DNA of 54,333 nucleotides. Origin: DATLXH01 sp035576005. GTDB taxonomy: Bacteria; Acidobacteriota; Thermoanaerobaculia; Gp7-AA8. The position numbers and the translations under genes were made by a program. The notes under the pieces were generated by a model. The model saw only the letters and a list, made by a program, of their open reading frames with translations. It did no database searches and was not told the DNA's origin. Shown here piece by piece: positions 25,255-33,793 of this stretch (position 1 is its first letter; each line of letters starts with the position of its first letter). The DNA is taken from NCBI GenBank assembly GCA_035576005.1, contig DATLXH010000098.1:1-54333 (forward strand), written 5' to 3'.

Positions 25255-27909
25255 CTACTGCGGCGTACTGGTTGGCGGCGGCACCGATTCGATCACTTCA
25301 GGCTGGATCGGAGGCGGAGCGACCACCGGCGGTTGAGACTGTTCCGGCGGGACCGTTTTCTCCGGCGGAGGTTCTGCTCTGGGAGGCGGCGCGGGATTTT
25401 GGTCTCGAAAGATTCCACCTGACAGCGGTGGTGGCGTCGAGGGAGCTGCGGGAGTCTGCGACCCGTAGTCGACTGGCGGGGGCATCGGGACCGGCGCAAC
25501 CGGTGGCGGGAGGCTAACTCCCGGTGGTGTGAGGGCAGTGTCGCTGGAGATCGGCATCCCGATCGGCATCCCGATCGGCATCCCATACTGGTCGAGGGCA
25601 ACCGGGGGCGGCGCCTGAGGCGAATGTAACGGGCACGGCGCTACCGGCTCGGTCCCGACCTTGAACGCCTCAGTCACAACATCACGGGCCGGACAGTTCG
25701 TCACGGCCCGTCCGCCGGAGATCGTATCAATGGCAGCAAAGACGATGCGCGATGGAACGCGAAACTCGCGATCGGGAGCGCTTCCAGCGACATCTTTCAT
25801 GAAGCGTGTCCACATCGGAACGGCGCCTTCGCTGCCAGAGACTCCAACCGGCGAATTGTCATCGAAGCCAATCCAGCTGAGCGCCAGCGTCTGCGGAGTG
25901 AATCCGATGAACCAGGCATCGCGCTTTTCGTTCGTCGTTCCCGTCTTTCCTGCGGCGCTCTGCGTAAAGCCCATCGTCCTTGCAGCCGCCGCCGTACCTC
26001 GGTCGACAACACCTTCCATGACGTGGACCGTGAGATAGGCATCACGGTCGGGGAAGACCTGCACCGGCTTGATGTCCCCTCCGTTCGTAACCACCCTTCC
26101 ACGATCATCGGTCACGAAGCGAACCGTTCTGAGGGGAAGTCGAGAACCGATGCGGGCCATCGTGCTGTACGCCTCTGCCATCTGGATGGGGGGAACGCCG
26201 ACGGAACCGAGAAAGATGGATGGCTGACTCTCGAGCTCAGCATCGATCCCGAGCACATGCGCCGTCTTGATCACCGCATCGACGCCGGAAGAGAGACCAA
26301 TTCTGACTGAGGCCGCGTTCATCGACTGCTCTAACGCCCGGCGAACCGTGACCGTACCGTAGTACTGATCGCCATAGTTTCGCGGAGACCAGTCCTTACT
26401 GAACTTTCGTTCGAGAGTGAATCGCGTGTCACTCACGAGAGTGGCCGGAGTGATGTTCTGCTGCGAAAGACTCGGTTCGAACGCGGTCATGAAGACGAAT
26501 GGTTTGAAAAGCGAGCCAACCTGCCTGTTGGCGTTGAGCGCACGGTTGAACTGACTCCGTTCGTAATTGCGCCCGCCGATCAGGGCACGGATCTCCCCGG
26601 TTGGAACATCGACGGCGATCATCACACCTTCGAGTGGCTTGTTGCGACGGCGTAACATGGCACTCGACTTCTCGAGACTTCTCAAACTCGCCTCAACGGC
26701 CTTCGCGGCGGAATCCTGCCACGCCAGATCGATCGCGGTGTAGATGGAAAGACCACGGCCCTTGACATCCTTGATGTCGTAGTCGGTGCGGAGCTCATTG
26801 AGCACGCGATCGACGTAGAACGGGATGGAGCCGAGACCGGACTTTTCACGGTTCGGCTTCTTCGGCAACGGCGTGATGAGACCCTGCTGATACGTGGCTT
26901 CATCGATCTTCTTGTTCTTCCTCAGCAGCATCAGGACCGTGCGTCTCCGCTCCAGCGCTTTCTCCTGATGGGTGAATGGTGAATAGTTGTTGGGACTGCG
27001 AATGATCCCCGCGATCAGCGCGGCCTCCGCGACGTTGATCTCTCCGATAGGCTTTCCGAAGTAAAAGCTGGCCGCCTCACCCACGCCGATGATCGAGATC
27101 GAACGATTTCTTCCCAGATAAATGTCGTTGAGATACGCCTCCAGGATCTCGCGCTTCGAGTACTTCGCGTCGAGGATCACGGACATGAAAGCCTCGATGA
27201 CTTTTCGTTTGTAAGTCTTCTCGCTTGTCAGGTAATAGTTCTTCACCAGCTGCTGGGTGAGCGTCGATCCACCCTCAGCGACCCCTTTGGCCTTCACGTT
27301 ACGGAACAACGCACGCAGAATTCCGAGCGGGTCGACTCCCGGGTGATGCCAGAAGCGAACATCCTCAGTCACGACCACGGCGTCGATCAGTTGCTGCGGA
27401 ACCTGCTCGAGCGTCACAGGTCTCCGATTCTCGAGCTGGTCGCCCAGCACGGAGGTGAGGAGCTCTGGCTCGAGAGCGGCGGTTTCCACCGCCCCCGACC
27501 CCCCGCGCGATGTGACCGTCGCGAGAAGGCCGTTGTTGAACTTCAGATCGACCGACTGCGAGGAGTGATCACCTGAGGGATGCCGGAAAGCCCGGAGGTT
27601 GAGGGCAACTCCGTCTTTGTTCACCGAGAACGAGCCGGGCTGCGTAAGTGCCGGGTCAGCCGAATAGCCGAGACGAACGAGCTTGTCTTCCAGATCGGCC
27701 CGCGTCATGAGCTGTCCGGGGCGCAGCGGAAGCTGGTCGGTAAAAATGCGCGTGGGAAGAGAGACCCTCCGCACTTCGAAGGTCCCGATCGCCTGTGAGT
27801 AGACGTAGAAGGCGAGAGCGGTAATCGTGAGTGCAACGATGATCACGACGACGGCAATCGACTGAACCACGGTCTTCCGCCGCGGCATCCTGGAGGTGAA
27901 ATTGCTCAT
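25255..27909 (-). CDS. Bifunctional class A penicillin-binding protein, PBP1B-like
   Basis: Polymerises and cross-links peptidoglycan at the inner membrane. The 884-aa product has a membrane helix at about 14-38, a UB2H-like domain at about 50-150 (LPTRIFTDQLPLRPG ... LGYSAD ... PGSF), as in PBP1B, and a GT51 domain with E182 in TEDVRFWHHPGVD and GGSTLTQQLVKNYYL. The transpeptidase has SxxK as GSLFKPF, SxN as SMNAAS and KTG as GKTGTTNEKRDAW. The C-terminal 120 residues or so are proline-rich and contain tandem MPIG units. In E. coli the UB2H domain docks an outer-membrane activator; whether one exists here is unknown. It overlaps pgeF by four bases (ATGA) and is convergent with fabF, with eight bases between stops. 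Confidence 0.94.
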   Translation of the reverse strand: MSNFTSRMPRRKTVVQSIAVVVIIVALTITALAFYVYSQAIGTFEVRRVSLPTRIFTDQLPLRPGQLMTRADLEDKLVRLGYSADPALTQPGSFSVNKDGVALNLRAFRHPSGDHSSQSVDLKFNNGLLATVTSRGGSGAVETAALEPELLTSVLGDQLENRRPVTLEQVPQQLIDAVVVTEDVRFWHHPGVDPLGILRALFRNVKAKGVAEGGSTLTQQLVKNYYLTSEKTYKRKVIEAFMSVILDAKYSKREILEAYLNDIYLGRNRSISIIGVGEAASFYFGKPIGEINVAEAALIAGIIRSPNNYSPFTHQEKALERRRTVLMLLRKNKKIDEATYQQGLITPLPKKPNREKSGLGSIPFYVDRVLNELRTDYDIKDVKGRGLSIYTAIDLAWQDSAAKAVEASLRSLEKSSAMLRRRNKPLEGVMIAVDVPTGEIRALIGGRNYERSQFNRALNANRQVGSLFKPFVFMTAFEPSLSQQNITPATLVSDTRFTLERKFSKDWSPRNYGDQYYGTVTVRRALEQSMNAASVRIGLSSGVDAVIKTAHVLGIDAELESQPSIFLGSVGVPPIQMAEAYSTMARIGSRLPLRTVRFVTDDRGRVVTNGGDIKPVQVFPDRDAYLTVHVMEGVVDRGTAAAARTMGFTQSAAGKTGTTNEKRDAWFIGFTPQTLALSWIGFDDNSPVGVSGSEGAVPMWTRFMKDVAGSAPDREFRVPSRIVFAAIDTISGGRAVTNCPARDVVTEAFKVGTEPVAPCPLHSPQAPPPVALDQYGMPIGMPIGMPISSDTALTPPGVSLPPPVAPVPMPPPVDYGSQTPAAPSTPPPLSGGIFRDQNPAPPPRAEPPPEKTVPPEQSQPPVVAPPPIQPEVIESVPPPTSTPQ

Positions 27910-28685
27910 GTTCTCTGCGCCGCAACAGCAAGATTCCGGCCCGAGAGAGCCGCATCGCGCCGGTAAGAATGAAAAATGGAACCATCGCAGCGCGTGCAGA
28001 TCTTCGAGTCGAAGGTACGCTCGCGCGCGATCCCCTCACGAATGAGCCCATCAATGGTGAGCGCAACGGTGTCGAGAAACGGACGCGGCCCACGCGTTCT
28101 GTCGACGTAACGCTCGATCCCTTCGTGACGTTGCGCAAACAGCGCGATGACCTCTTCCCCTACCTCGAAGCAACAGCTGCGAATGGACGGACCGAGATAC
28201 GCGAGGGCGGAGGCGCTGGCGAAAGTCGTCTGGTCGCGGAGAGCTGTCAGGGTTCCCTTCACAATGGACGCCGCGGTTCCGCGCCACCCTGAGTGAATGT
28301 TCGCGATCGCATGGTGCTCCGCGTCAATGAGGGTGACGGGAAGGCAGTCAGCCATTTTAATCGCAAGCGCAACTCCCGACTCGTCACTGAACAGGGCGTC
28401 ACAACCCGACGTCTCACTCCAGTCGGAAGCACACACGGCTTTGACCGCCCGGGTCCCGTGAACCTGATGGCAACTGGCAAGGGTGGCATCGACGCCGAAC
28501 CGGTCCTGCATGACCTCGCGGAGAGCAGCAGACGATGCGGCATCGAGCCTGCCGTGGAAATCAATGGTCGTGTAGAACAGCGCGATTCCGGGAGGGAGGT
28601 CCGAAGGAATCACGACCCTGCCGATGGAGGTCTCGTCGACAGCCCATCGTTGTTCAATCGCTTCCAAACTCGTTGCCCGGGCCAT
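27906..28685 (-). CDS. pgeF: PgeF/YfiH-type purine nucleoside phosphorylase-oxidase family protein
   Basis: A 259-aa protein of the family long called multicopper polyphenol oxidase (YfiH, DUF152). Members are zinc-dependent and have been linked to purine nucleoside cleavage and to peptidoglycan editing (PgeF). Diagnostic motifs are visible: SCHQVHGTRAV, ADCLPVTLID, IHSGWRGTAASIV and LGPSIRSCCFEVGEEV, which supply the Cys and His metal ligands. It sits directly upstream of, and overlaps by four bases, the PBP1B-like gene, in keeping with a cell-wall role. A DUF4388 gene lies 101 bases upstream on the same strand. Confidence 0.9.
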   Translation of the reverse strand: MARATSLEAIEQRWAVDETSIGRVVIPSDLPPGIALFYTTIDFHGRLDAASSAALREVMQDRFGVDATLASCHQVHGTRAVKAVCASDWSETSGCDALFSDESGVALAIKMADCLPVTLIDAEHHAIANIHSGWRGTAASIVKGTLTALRDQTTFASASALAYLGPSIRSCCFEVGEEVIALFAQRHEGIERYVDRTRGPRPFLDTVALTIDGLIREGIARERTFDSKICTRCDGSIFHSYRRDAALSGRNLAVAAQRT

Positions 28686-28786
28686 CGATCATTGCGAACA
28701 GTGAGAGTGGCTCCTGCCATTTCAGGAACGATCGGAGTCGACGACTCGGCCGCGTCAATGCGTCACTCCTGCCGCTCGAGTTCAAC

Positions 28787-29590
28787 TCAGTGCGAGGAGG
28801 TCAGCTGGGAGATCCTCGATCGAAGCTCCTGGGTGATCGCCATGCCCCGGAGAAGGGACGCCGTTTTCTCGATCTCGACAATCAACGTCTCGATCGCAAC
28901 GACACCACCGCCACCTTCGATCACTTCCAGTGCCGACCGGTAATGCTTGTCGATCGACTTGTGTCCGCTACCGAGCATCTCTTCCGCGAGAGCGCGGATC
29001 CGTGTAGCGAGCGCAGTCAGCTCGCCCTGCTGTGGAGCTGGGACGGCGTCACGTTTTTTTTTTAGGACGACCAGTTCTGACGTGATCATTCCATAGAGTA
29101 CTTTCGCGACTTCGAACGATGAGATGTTGAGCAGTTTCGCAATCTCGACAATCGAGCGACCGCCATTGATCCATGTGACGAGCCGCCACTCCTGCGGATT
29201 CAGCGTGATCTGCTCGTGCCGGTCCTCTCTTGGATGAAGCTCCGGAACGAGCTCGATCGAGGAGATTTTCTTGGAGAGAACGCGCCACTCGTCGATGCGG
29301 CGCGCAGCCTCCATCAGTAGATTCGTGTTCGACTTGGTGATGGTCTGCCTCTGAGGCTCCTCTGCAGCCGTGAACTGGAAATCTCCATGATTCCAGATGG
29401 CGAGAGCGTAGATGGCTTCCTCACCGATCAACTCCCCGATCTCGGCGTGAACCATCTGACCGTTCTTGAGGTAAATCAGTCCCTTCTCCGACTCGCGAGC
29501 CAGAGTAAACATTCCCGTCTTTCCAGACACGCTGACGAGCTGAATGATGTCCGGAAGAGGAAGTTCTTTGAGTGAACCTTGAAATGCCAT
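28787..29590 (-). CDS. DUF4388 (PatA-like) regulatory protein
   Basis: A 267-aa soluble protein. Residues 1-100 or so (MAFQGSLKELPLPDIIQLVS ... GKTGMFTLARE ... IYLKNGQMVHAEIGELIGEEAIYAL) are a clear DUF4388 domain, common in regulators of Myxococcota and Acidobacteriota. The middle part (ITLNPQEWRLVTWINGGRSI then AKLLNISSFEVAKVLYGMI) looks like a winged-helix-like module. The C-terminal third is helical. I chose ATG 29590, which starts the domain; the frame extends 17 residues upstream. The coding strand contains a run of ten A encoding three lysines near residue 177. It may share a transcript with pgeF. Confidence 0.85.
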   Translation of the reverse strand: MAFQGSLKELPLPDIIQLVSVSGKTGMFTLARESEKGLIYLKNGQMVHAEIGELIGEEAIYALAIWNHGDFQFTAAEEPQRQTITKSNTNLLMEAARRIDEWRVLSKKISSIELVPELHPREDRHEQITLNPQEWRLVTWINGGRSIVEIAKLLNISSFEVAKVLYGMITSELVVLKKKRDAVPAPQQGELTALATRIRALAEEMLGSGHKSIDKHYRSALEVIEGGGGVVAIETLIVEIEKTASLLRGMAITQELRSRISQLTSSH

Positions 29591-29817
29591 TTCACTCCAT
29601 GGAGCCCCGCCCGACGGCCCCGCCCGTCGAATGAGGCTCATAAATTGTTGGATCTCAGGGATTTCCGCGCCTACGGGCGTTCATTTGAAGCGTAACCCAA
29701 GCTCCGAGAGTGCGTCAAGATTTCGGCGCCGTGATCCACCGTCTCGCGGCAACCGACTGTGGGAAATGCGGGCCGGTCCCGAAATCGCTGTCGCGGCAAC
29801 CAGATGAGCGGACAGTC

Positions 29818-30300
29818 TCACTTTGATTTCATCGCGCTCTTCTGGACGATCCACCACGTGAGAAGCACCCCTGCAAACGCGCCCGTTGCGACTCGGAGAA
29901 GATTCGTGCTCTCTCGCATCCCGAGCGCCTGGGTCGCGCCGTCGATCGCCACAGGAAGGATTGCAAGAATCGGAAGGATCGCATGCGACCCTCCCGCACC
30001 AGCTCTCGGACGCACCAGAGACATGACAGCCGACAGGAACGCTCCTCCATAAATGCCGATGCACCTCGCGCAGACAGGCATCGGCGTGCCATCCAGAATG
30101 AAGCAGCGACCTTCGATGCCATGACAAAGCAAACTGAAAGCCGCTCGAGCGGGCCGCAGAACAGACGCAGTCGTCGCACCAAGGGACAACAGCAGAATTG
30201 CGCCCGAGATCAACGCGATCAGAGAGGCCATGACCCTGGTGTGTGCCGGCGGTTGACCCGGATGACGCATCGCTTCAATCGTCAATCGACCCTCCGGCAT
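29818..30300 (-). CDS. DUF2085 membrane protein
   Basis: A membrane protein of about 160 aa. The family signature is clear: LLCHGIEGRCFILDGTPMPV followed directly by CARCIGIYGG, with histidine and cysteines arranged as in DUF2085. Hydrophobic segments are visible at the N-terminus (MASLIALISGAILLLSLG), after the cysteine motif, and near the C-terminus (AILPILAILPVAIDG, FAGVLLTWWIV). Function is unknown; the Cys/His motif suggests metal or redox chemistry. The start is uncertain: ATG 30300 has AAGGG upstream, but 30270, 30231 or 30348 are possible. The 175 bases between it and the DUF4388 gene hold no gene. Confidence 0.78.
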   Translation of the reverse strand: MPEGRLTIEAMRHPGQPPAHTRVMASLIALISGAILLLSLGATTASVLRPARAAFSLLCHGIEGRCFILDGTPMPVCARCIGIYGGAFLSAVMSLVRPRAGAGGSHAILPILAILPVAIDGATQALGMRESTNLLRVATGAFAGVLLTWWIVQKSAMKSK

Positions 30301-30442
30301 CTCACCCTTACTCAATATGGGATCCAGCCTATCAGCCTGGACCCCCATTACTCACACATCGTCACCAACGCGAAACGAAAGAGACTTCGCATCGTCTCAC
30401 CAGTGGAACAATCCTTTCTCCCGACCGCTTACTGGACTCATA

Positions 30443-31465
30443 TTGGAACCGCAATCTGATGACGAGCTCAATGCTCTTCGAGTCGCACACGAGAAGCTTC
30501 GCGCACAACACGATCGCACGCGGATCGAGCTGGAGCTCCTGCGAAACGACCATGCCCCGATAGGCTTTATCGAAGACAGTCCCAGCGGCAAGGGAGTGAT
30601 GATCCCCGTTGTCCTCTCTGTCGTCGTCCACTCACTCCTCATCTACTACGCGCTCACTCGCGTAGCACCAGCGGCCTTTCGCGAGAAGGCACCAGTGGCG
30701 CGATACATCGAGCTTCTCAGGAAGGACACGCTCACAGAAGCGCCGGGAGAACGAGTGGCGTCTGCGCCGATCTCTGCCCCCCTGTCCAATGCGAATCGGC
30801 GAGCAGCCTCACCACGCCCGACCGGCGAGGTGCCGGCAAAGAGACCGCGCGACGGCTCCGCTTACGAGCCGGGAGCGACCTCCGCGAACCAGCCGCGAGC
30901 AACGACATCGTCCCCCGCGCCGAATCCAGGCTCGAGTGAAGTCGCAACGACAGCACAGCAGACCTCACAGGTCGCCGTTCCTTCTGCGGCTCCCCGAGCA
31001 TCGGATATCGACTGGAGCTCCGCAATCAAAGAGGCTGGGAAGGCCGGCCCTCCTGGCGAATCCGGGGCCGCCAATGGCCCGGAGCCAGGCTCGATGGGGG
31101 GAGAAAAAGGGTTTGCGGAAAGCGGCCCGATTTCCTTCGAGAGCCAGTGGTACGACTGGGGTGACTATGCCGAGGGGATGGTCCGCAGGATCCGGGTGAA
31201 CTGGTATGCGAACATGCCGCCGCTGATCAGGACAGGCATGCAGGGCGTGGTGGTGATCCGCTTCACGATCAACCGGAGCGGGGCGATCTCGGACGTCACG
31301 ATGTTGAGCAGCTCATCGGTTCCGCCATACGACTTTGCTGCGAGGAAGGCTATCGAGCTCTCGTCACCTCTCGCCCCGTTGCCGAAGGATTTTCCCAACG
31401 AGACCGAAAAGGTCACCGCGCAGTTCTTCTACAACAGCAACCCGCCGAAGCAACGCGGGAGGTAG
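30443..31465 (+). CDS. TonB-like energy transducer
   Basis: About 340 aa. A charged, probably coiled N-terminus (DDELNALRVAHEKLRAQHDR) is followed by a membrane helix (MIPVVLSVVVHSLLIYYAL), a long Pro/Ala/Ser-rich periplasmic linker, and a C-terminal TonB domain (YAEGMVRRIRVNWYANMPPL ... GVVVIRFTINRSGAISDV). Such proteins pass proton-motive energy to outer-membrane transporters. The cytoplasmic part is longer than in standard TonB. I placed the start at TTG 30443, because the frame upstream to 30317 translates into low-complexity sequence; the ribosome site is weak. No ExbB/ExbD or receptor lies nearby. A 43-bp perfect inverted repeat lies just past the stop. Confidence 0.82.
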   Translation: MEPQSDDELNALRVAHEKLRAQHDRTRIELELLRNDHAPIGFIEDSPSGKGVMIPVVLSVVVHSLLIYYALTRVAPAAFREKAPVARYIELLRKDTLTEAPGERVASAPISAPLSNANRRAASPRPTGEVPAKRPRDGSAYEPGATSANQPRATTSSPAPNPGSSEVATTAQQTSQVAVPSAAPRASDIDWSSAIKEAGKAGPPGESGAANGPEPGSMGGEKGFAESGPISFESQWYDWGDYAEGMVRRIRVNWYANMPPLIRTGMQGVVVIRFTINRSGAISDVTMLSSSSVPPYDFAARKAIELSSPLAPLPKDFPNETEKVTAQFFYNSNPPKQRGR

Positions 31466-31485
31466 TGCTCGGTCGAGCGAAGCCG

Positions 31486-31647
31486 CGAGGCGAAGCCTTT
31501 GGAGTGCGGCAGCCGCAGCTGCCGCTTTTGTGTCGGATACTCGCAAAAGTACTTTCTGTCGAACGTCAGGTGGCGCAACGGTACCAAGTGGCGATGCGAC
31601 ACGGAAAGCGGCAGCTGCGGCTGCCGCACTCCAAAGGCTTCGCCTCG
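31486..31647. repeat. Perfect 43-bp inverted repeat with 76-bp loop
   Basis: Positions 31486-31528 and 31605-31647 are exact reverse complements, beginning CGAGGCGAAGCC. Inside, TGTGTCG near 31530 and CGACAC near 31597 extend the pairing. It fills the gap between the converging TonB-like and precorrin-2 dehydrogenase genes and encodes nothing credible. It could be a miniature element or a two-way transcription stop. Confidence 0.9.
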
Positions 31648-31653
31648 TCATCG

Positions 31654-32358
31654 TCACTGAGTGCTGCGAAGTCCTTCCAGTAAACCAGTCAGCTCAACGC
31701 TCGGCTGCACGCCCGCGTCGCGGCACTCCTCGGCGATGATCTCGTAAGCCTCCAGACGACGACCCGCGCGCACGAGCGCCAGAACATCCCGCGCAATGAT
31801 CGCCTCGAAGAATCGCTTCCGATCCTTGTCGACCGCAAGCGCCCGCTTCGCTTCCTTTCGTAATGACCCGAGCAGGTCGTTGATCTCCGCATACTCCGGC
31901 CCGATGCTGTTCTCGAGGATCTCGCGAATCTTTCGGGCAATTGCAGGAGACTTTCCGCCTGTCGACGCCGCGATCTGAATCGAGCCACGCTCAACGACCG
32001 ACGGCACGATGAAGTCGCAAAGGTGCGTGACATCGACGACATTCACCGGAATCGCTCTGCGCCTGCAGTCGCGCGCGACACGAGCGTTCACACAGCGACT
32101 GTCGGTCGACGCGATGACGAGGGCTCGCCCGCTCAGTTTCGTCTCGTCGTAGACAGTCCGTTCCACGACAAGTTTTCCTTCCCTTGCCCATGCCTCGATC
32201 TCGTCGCTCAGCACAGGCGCGACCACGGTGATGTTCGCCCCGTATCGCATGAGCGTCTCCGCCTTCCGCGCTGCGACGTCTCCCCCTCCGACGATGAGGA
32301 GATTACGATTCTCGATGTCGAGATAGATCGGGTAGTACGGGAACTGTTTCCTGGTCAT
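31654..32358 (-). CDS. Precorrin-2 dehydrogenase / sirohydrochlorin ferrochelatase (siroheme synthase N-terminal type)
   Basis: A 234-aa protein matching the N-terminal half of CysG (SirC/Met8p type), which oxidises precorrin-2 and can insert iron to make siroheme. The Rossmann start is NLLIVGGGDVAARKAETLMRYG, followed by ITVVAP, ALVIASTDSRCVNARVARDC and VNVVDV, with CDFIVPSVVERGSIQIAAST and GGKSPAIARKIRE completing the fold. The uroporphyrinogen methyltransferase half of CysG is absent. It starts three bases after the glyA stop and is thus probably cotranscribed with it. It could alternatively serve cobalamin or heme-d1 synthesis. Confidence 0.9.
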   Translation of the reverse strand: MTRKQFPYYPIYLDIENRNLLIVGGGDVAARKAETLMRYGANITVVAPVLSDEIEAWAREGKLVVERTVYDETKLSGRALVIASTDSRCVNARVARDCRRRAIPVNVVDVTHLCDFIVPSVVERGSIQIAASTGGKSPAIARKIREILENSIGPEYAEINDLLGSLRKEAKRALAVDKDRKRFFEAIIARDVLALVRAGRRLEAYEIIAEECRDAGVQPSVELTGLLEGLRSTQ

Positions 32359-32361
32359 GCA

Positions 32362-33639
32362 TCAATAAATCGGGAACCTCTGACAGAGCTCTCGAACGGA
32401 CCCCAGGACTTCGCGACTCACCGCTGCGTCGCCTCTTGATTCGAGCACCCGGGCGATGAGCCCGGCGATCTCTTTCATGTCGTCCTCTTTGAGACCGCGT
32501 GTGGTAACCGCGGGCGTTCCGATTCGCAAGCCGGAGGCCACCATCGGTTTGTTCTGATCGAAAGGGATCGTGTTCTTATTGACGGTGATCCCGGCCAGCT
32601 CCAGCATCTTCTCGCCATCTTTCCCTGTGATGCCTTTGGAAAAGACGTCGGTCAGGAAGAGATGGTTATCGGTTCCGCCCGACACAATCCGGAAACCATG
32701 ATCCGCGAATGCAGACGCGAACGCCTTCGCGTTCGATTTCACCTGCTTCTGATAGTGTTTGAACTCGGACGAGAGGGCTTCGCGGAACGCTACGGCCTTC
32801 GCCGCGATGATGTGGACGAGGGGTCCTCCCTGAATTCCTGGAAAGACCGAGCGGTCGAGGTCCTTTGCGTACTTTTCCTTGCAGATCACCAGGCCGGCGC
32901 GGGGACCGCGAAGAGTCTTGTGAGTCGTGGTGGTGACGAAATCGGCGTACGGGACCGGGGACGGATGTTCGCCCGTGACCACAAGCCCCGCAATATGGGC
33001 GATGTCAGCCATCATCAGAGCACCGACGCTATCGGCGATCTCACGGATCCGTTTGAAGTCGATGACGCGGGAGTATGCGGACGCCCCGCAAATGATCAGC
33101 TTCGGCCTCGCCTCCTCGGCAAGTCGCGCCATCTCGTCGTAGTCAATCAGCTCACTCTCTTTCTTCACGCCGTACGCTACGACCTTGAAATCACGTCCGC
33201 TGTACGACAGAGGATGACCATGCGTGAGATGACCACCGTGCGAGAGGTCCATTCCCATGATGACATCGCCCGGCTTGAGCACTGTAAAGTAGACCGCCAT
33301 GTTCGCCTGCGAGCCTGAGTGCGGCTGGACGTTGACATGCTCTGCATCGAACAACTTCTTTGCGCGCTCGATGGCAAGGTTCTCGACGATATCGGTCGGT
33401 CCACAGCCTCCGTAGTAGCGTTTGCCCGGATAGCCTTCCGCGTACTTGTTCGTAAACACGGATCCCATGGCGCGGAGCACGGCACGTGAGACGTGATTCT
33501 CAGAGGCGATCAGCTCGAGCGTTTCATTCTGACGCGAAGTCTCGATCTGGATGGCTTCGGCGATTTCGGGGTCGGCGTCTGCCAGCTCGCGCTCGAGGAA
33601 CTCGTGACCGGCGGCGGCCGCCTCCAACACATTCGACAT
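32362..33639 (-). CDS. glyA: Serine hydroxymethyltransferase
   Basis: A PLP enzyme interconverting serine and glycine while charging tetrahydrofolate with a one-carbon unit. The product has 425 aa. The PLP lysine is K241 in TTTTHKTLRGPRAG. ELIASENHVS, NKYAEGYPGKRYYGGC and NVQPHSGSQANMAVY are canonical SHMT blocks. ATG 33639 has GAGGAG six bases upstream and yields a normal-length enzyme; the frame stays open upstream to 33900 but adds 87 residues without family similarity. folC, another folate gene, lies a few kilobases away. Confidence 0.97.
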   Translation of the reverse strand: MSNVLEAAAAGHEFLERELADADPEIAEAIQIETSRQNETLELIASENHVSRAVLRAMGSVFTNKYAEGYPGKRYYGGCGPTDIVENLAIERAKKLFDAEHVNVQPHSGSQANMAVYFTVLKPGDVIMGMDLSHGGHLTHGHPLSYSGRDFKVVAYGVKKESELIDYDEMARLAEEARPKLIICGASAYSRVIDFKRIREIADSVGALMMADIAHIAGLVVTGEHPSPVPYADFVTTTTHKTLRGPRAGLVICKEKYAKDLDRSVFPGIQGGPLVHIIAAKAVAFREALSSEFKHYQKQVKSNAKAFASAFADHGFRIVSGGTDNHLFLTDVFSKGITGKDGEKMLELAGITVNKNTIPFDQNKPMVASGLRIGTPAVTTRGLKEDDMKEIAGLIARVLESRGDAAVSREVLGSVRELCQRFPIY

Positions 33640-33793
33640 GCAATGCTCCTCAACTGTGACGGTTTCGCAGCGAAGCATAGTTGACCCGAGGCCGGGGCGC
33701 AAAAGGTTGGGCCTCGAGGGAAGGAGTCGTCCGTGAGCCCGCGCTGGGCCAATCGGACCTTGCCGGACCTCCCCGGTCAACCTGCCACCACTC

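Noticed and set aside
25553..25588. Short tandem repeats as a possible CRISPR array
   Set aside because: They are 12-base units without spacers, in frame within the PBP1B-like gene, coding MPIG. No CRISPR array or cas gene is seen in the window.
31335..31739. ORFs on both strands across the 43-bp inverted repeat
   Set aside because: Their mirrored AAAAAAA/LQRLRL translations result from the inverted repeat itself, not from a gene.
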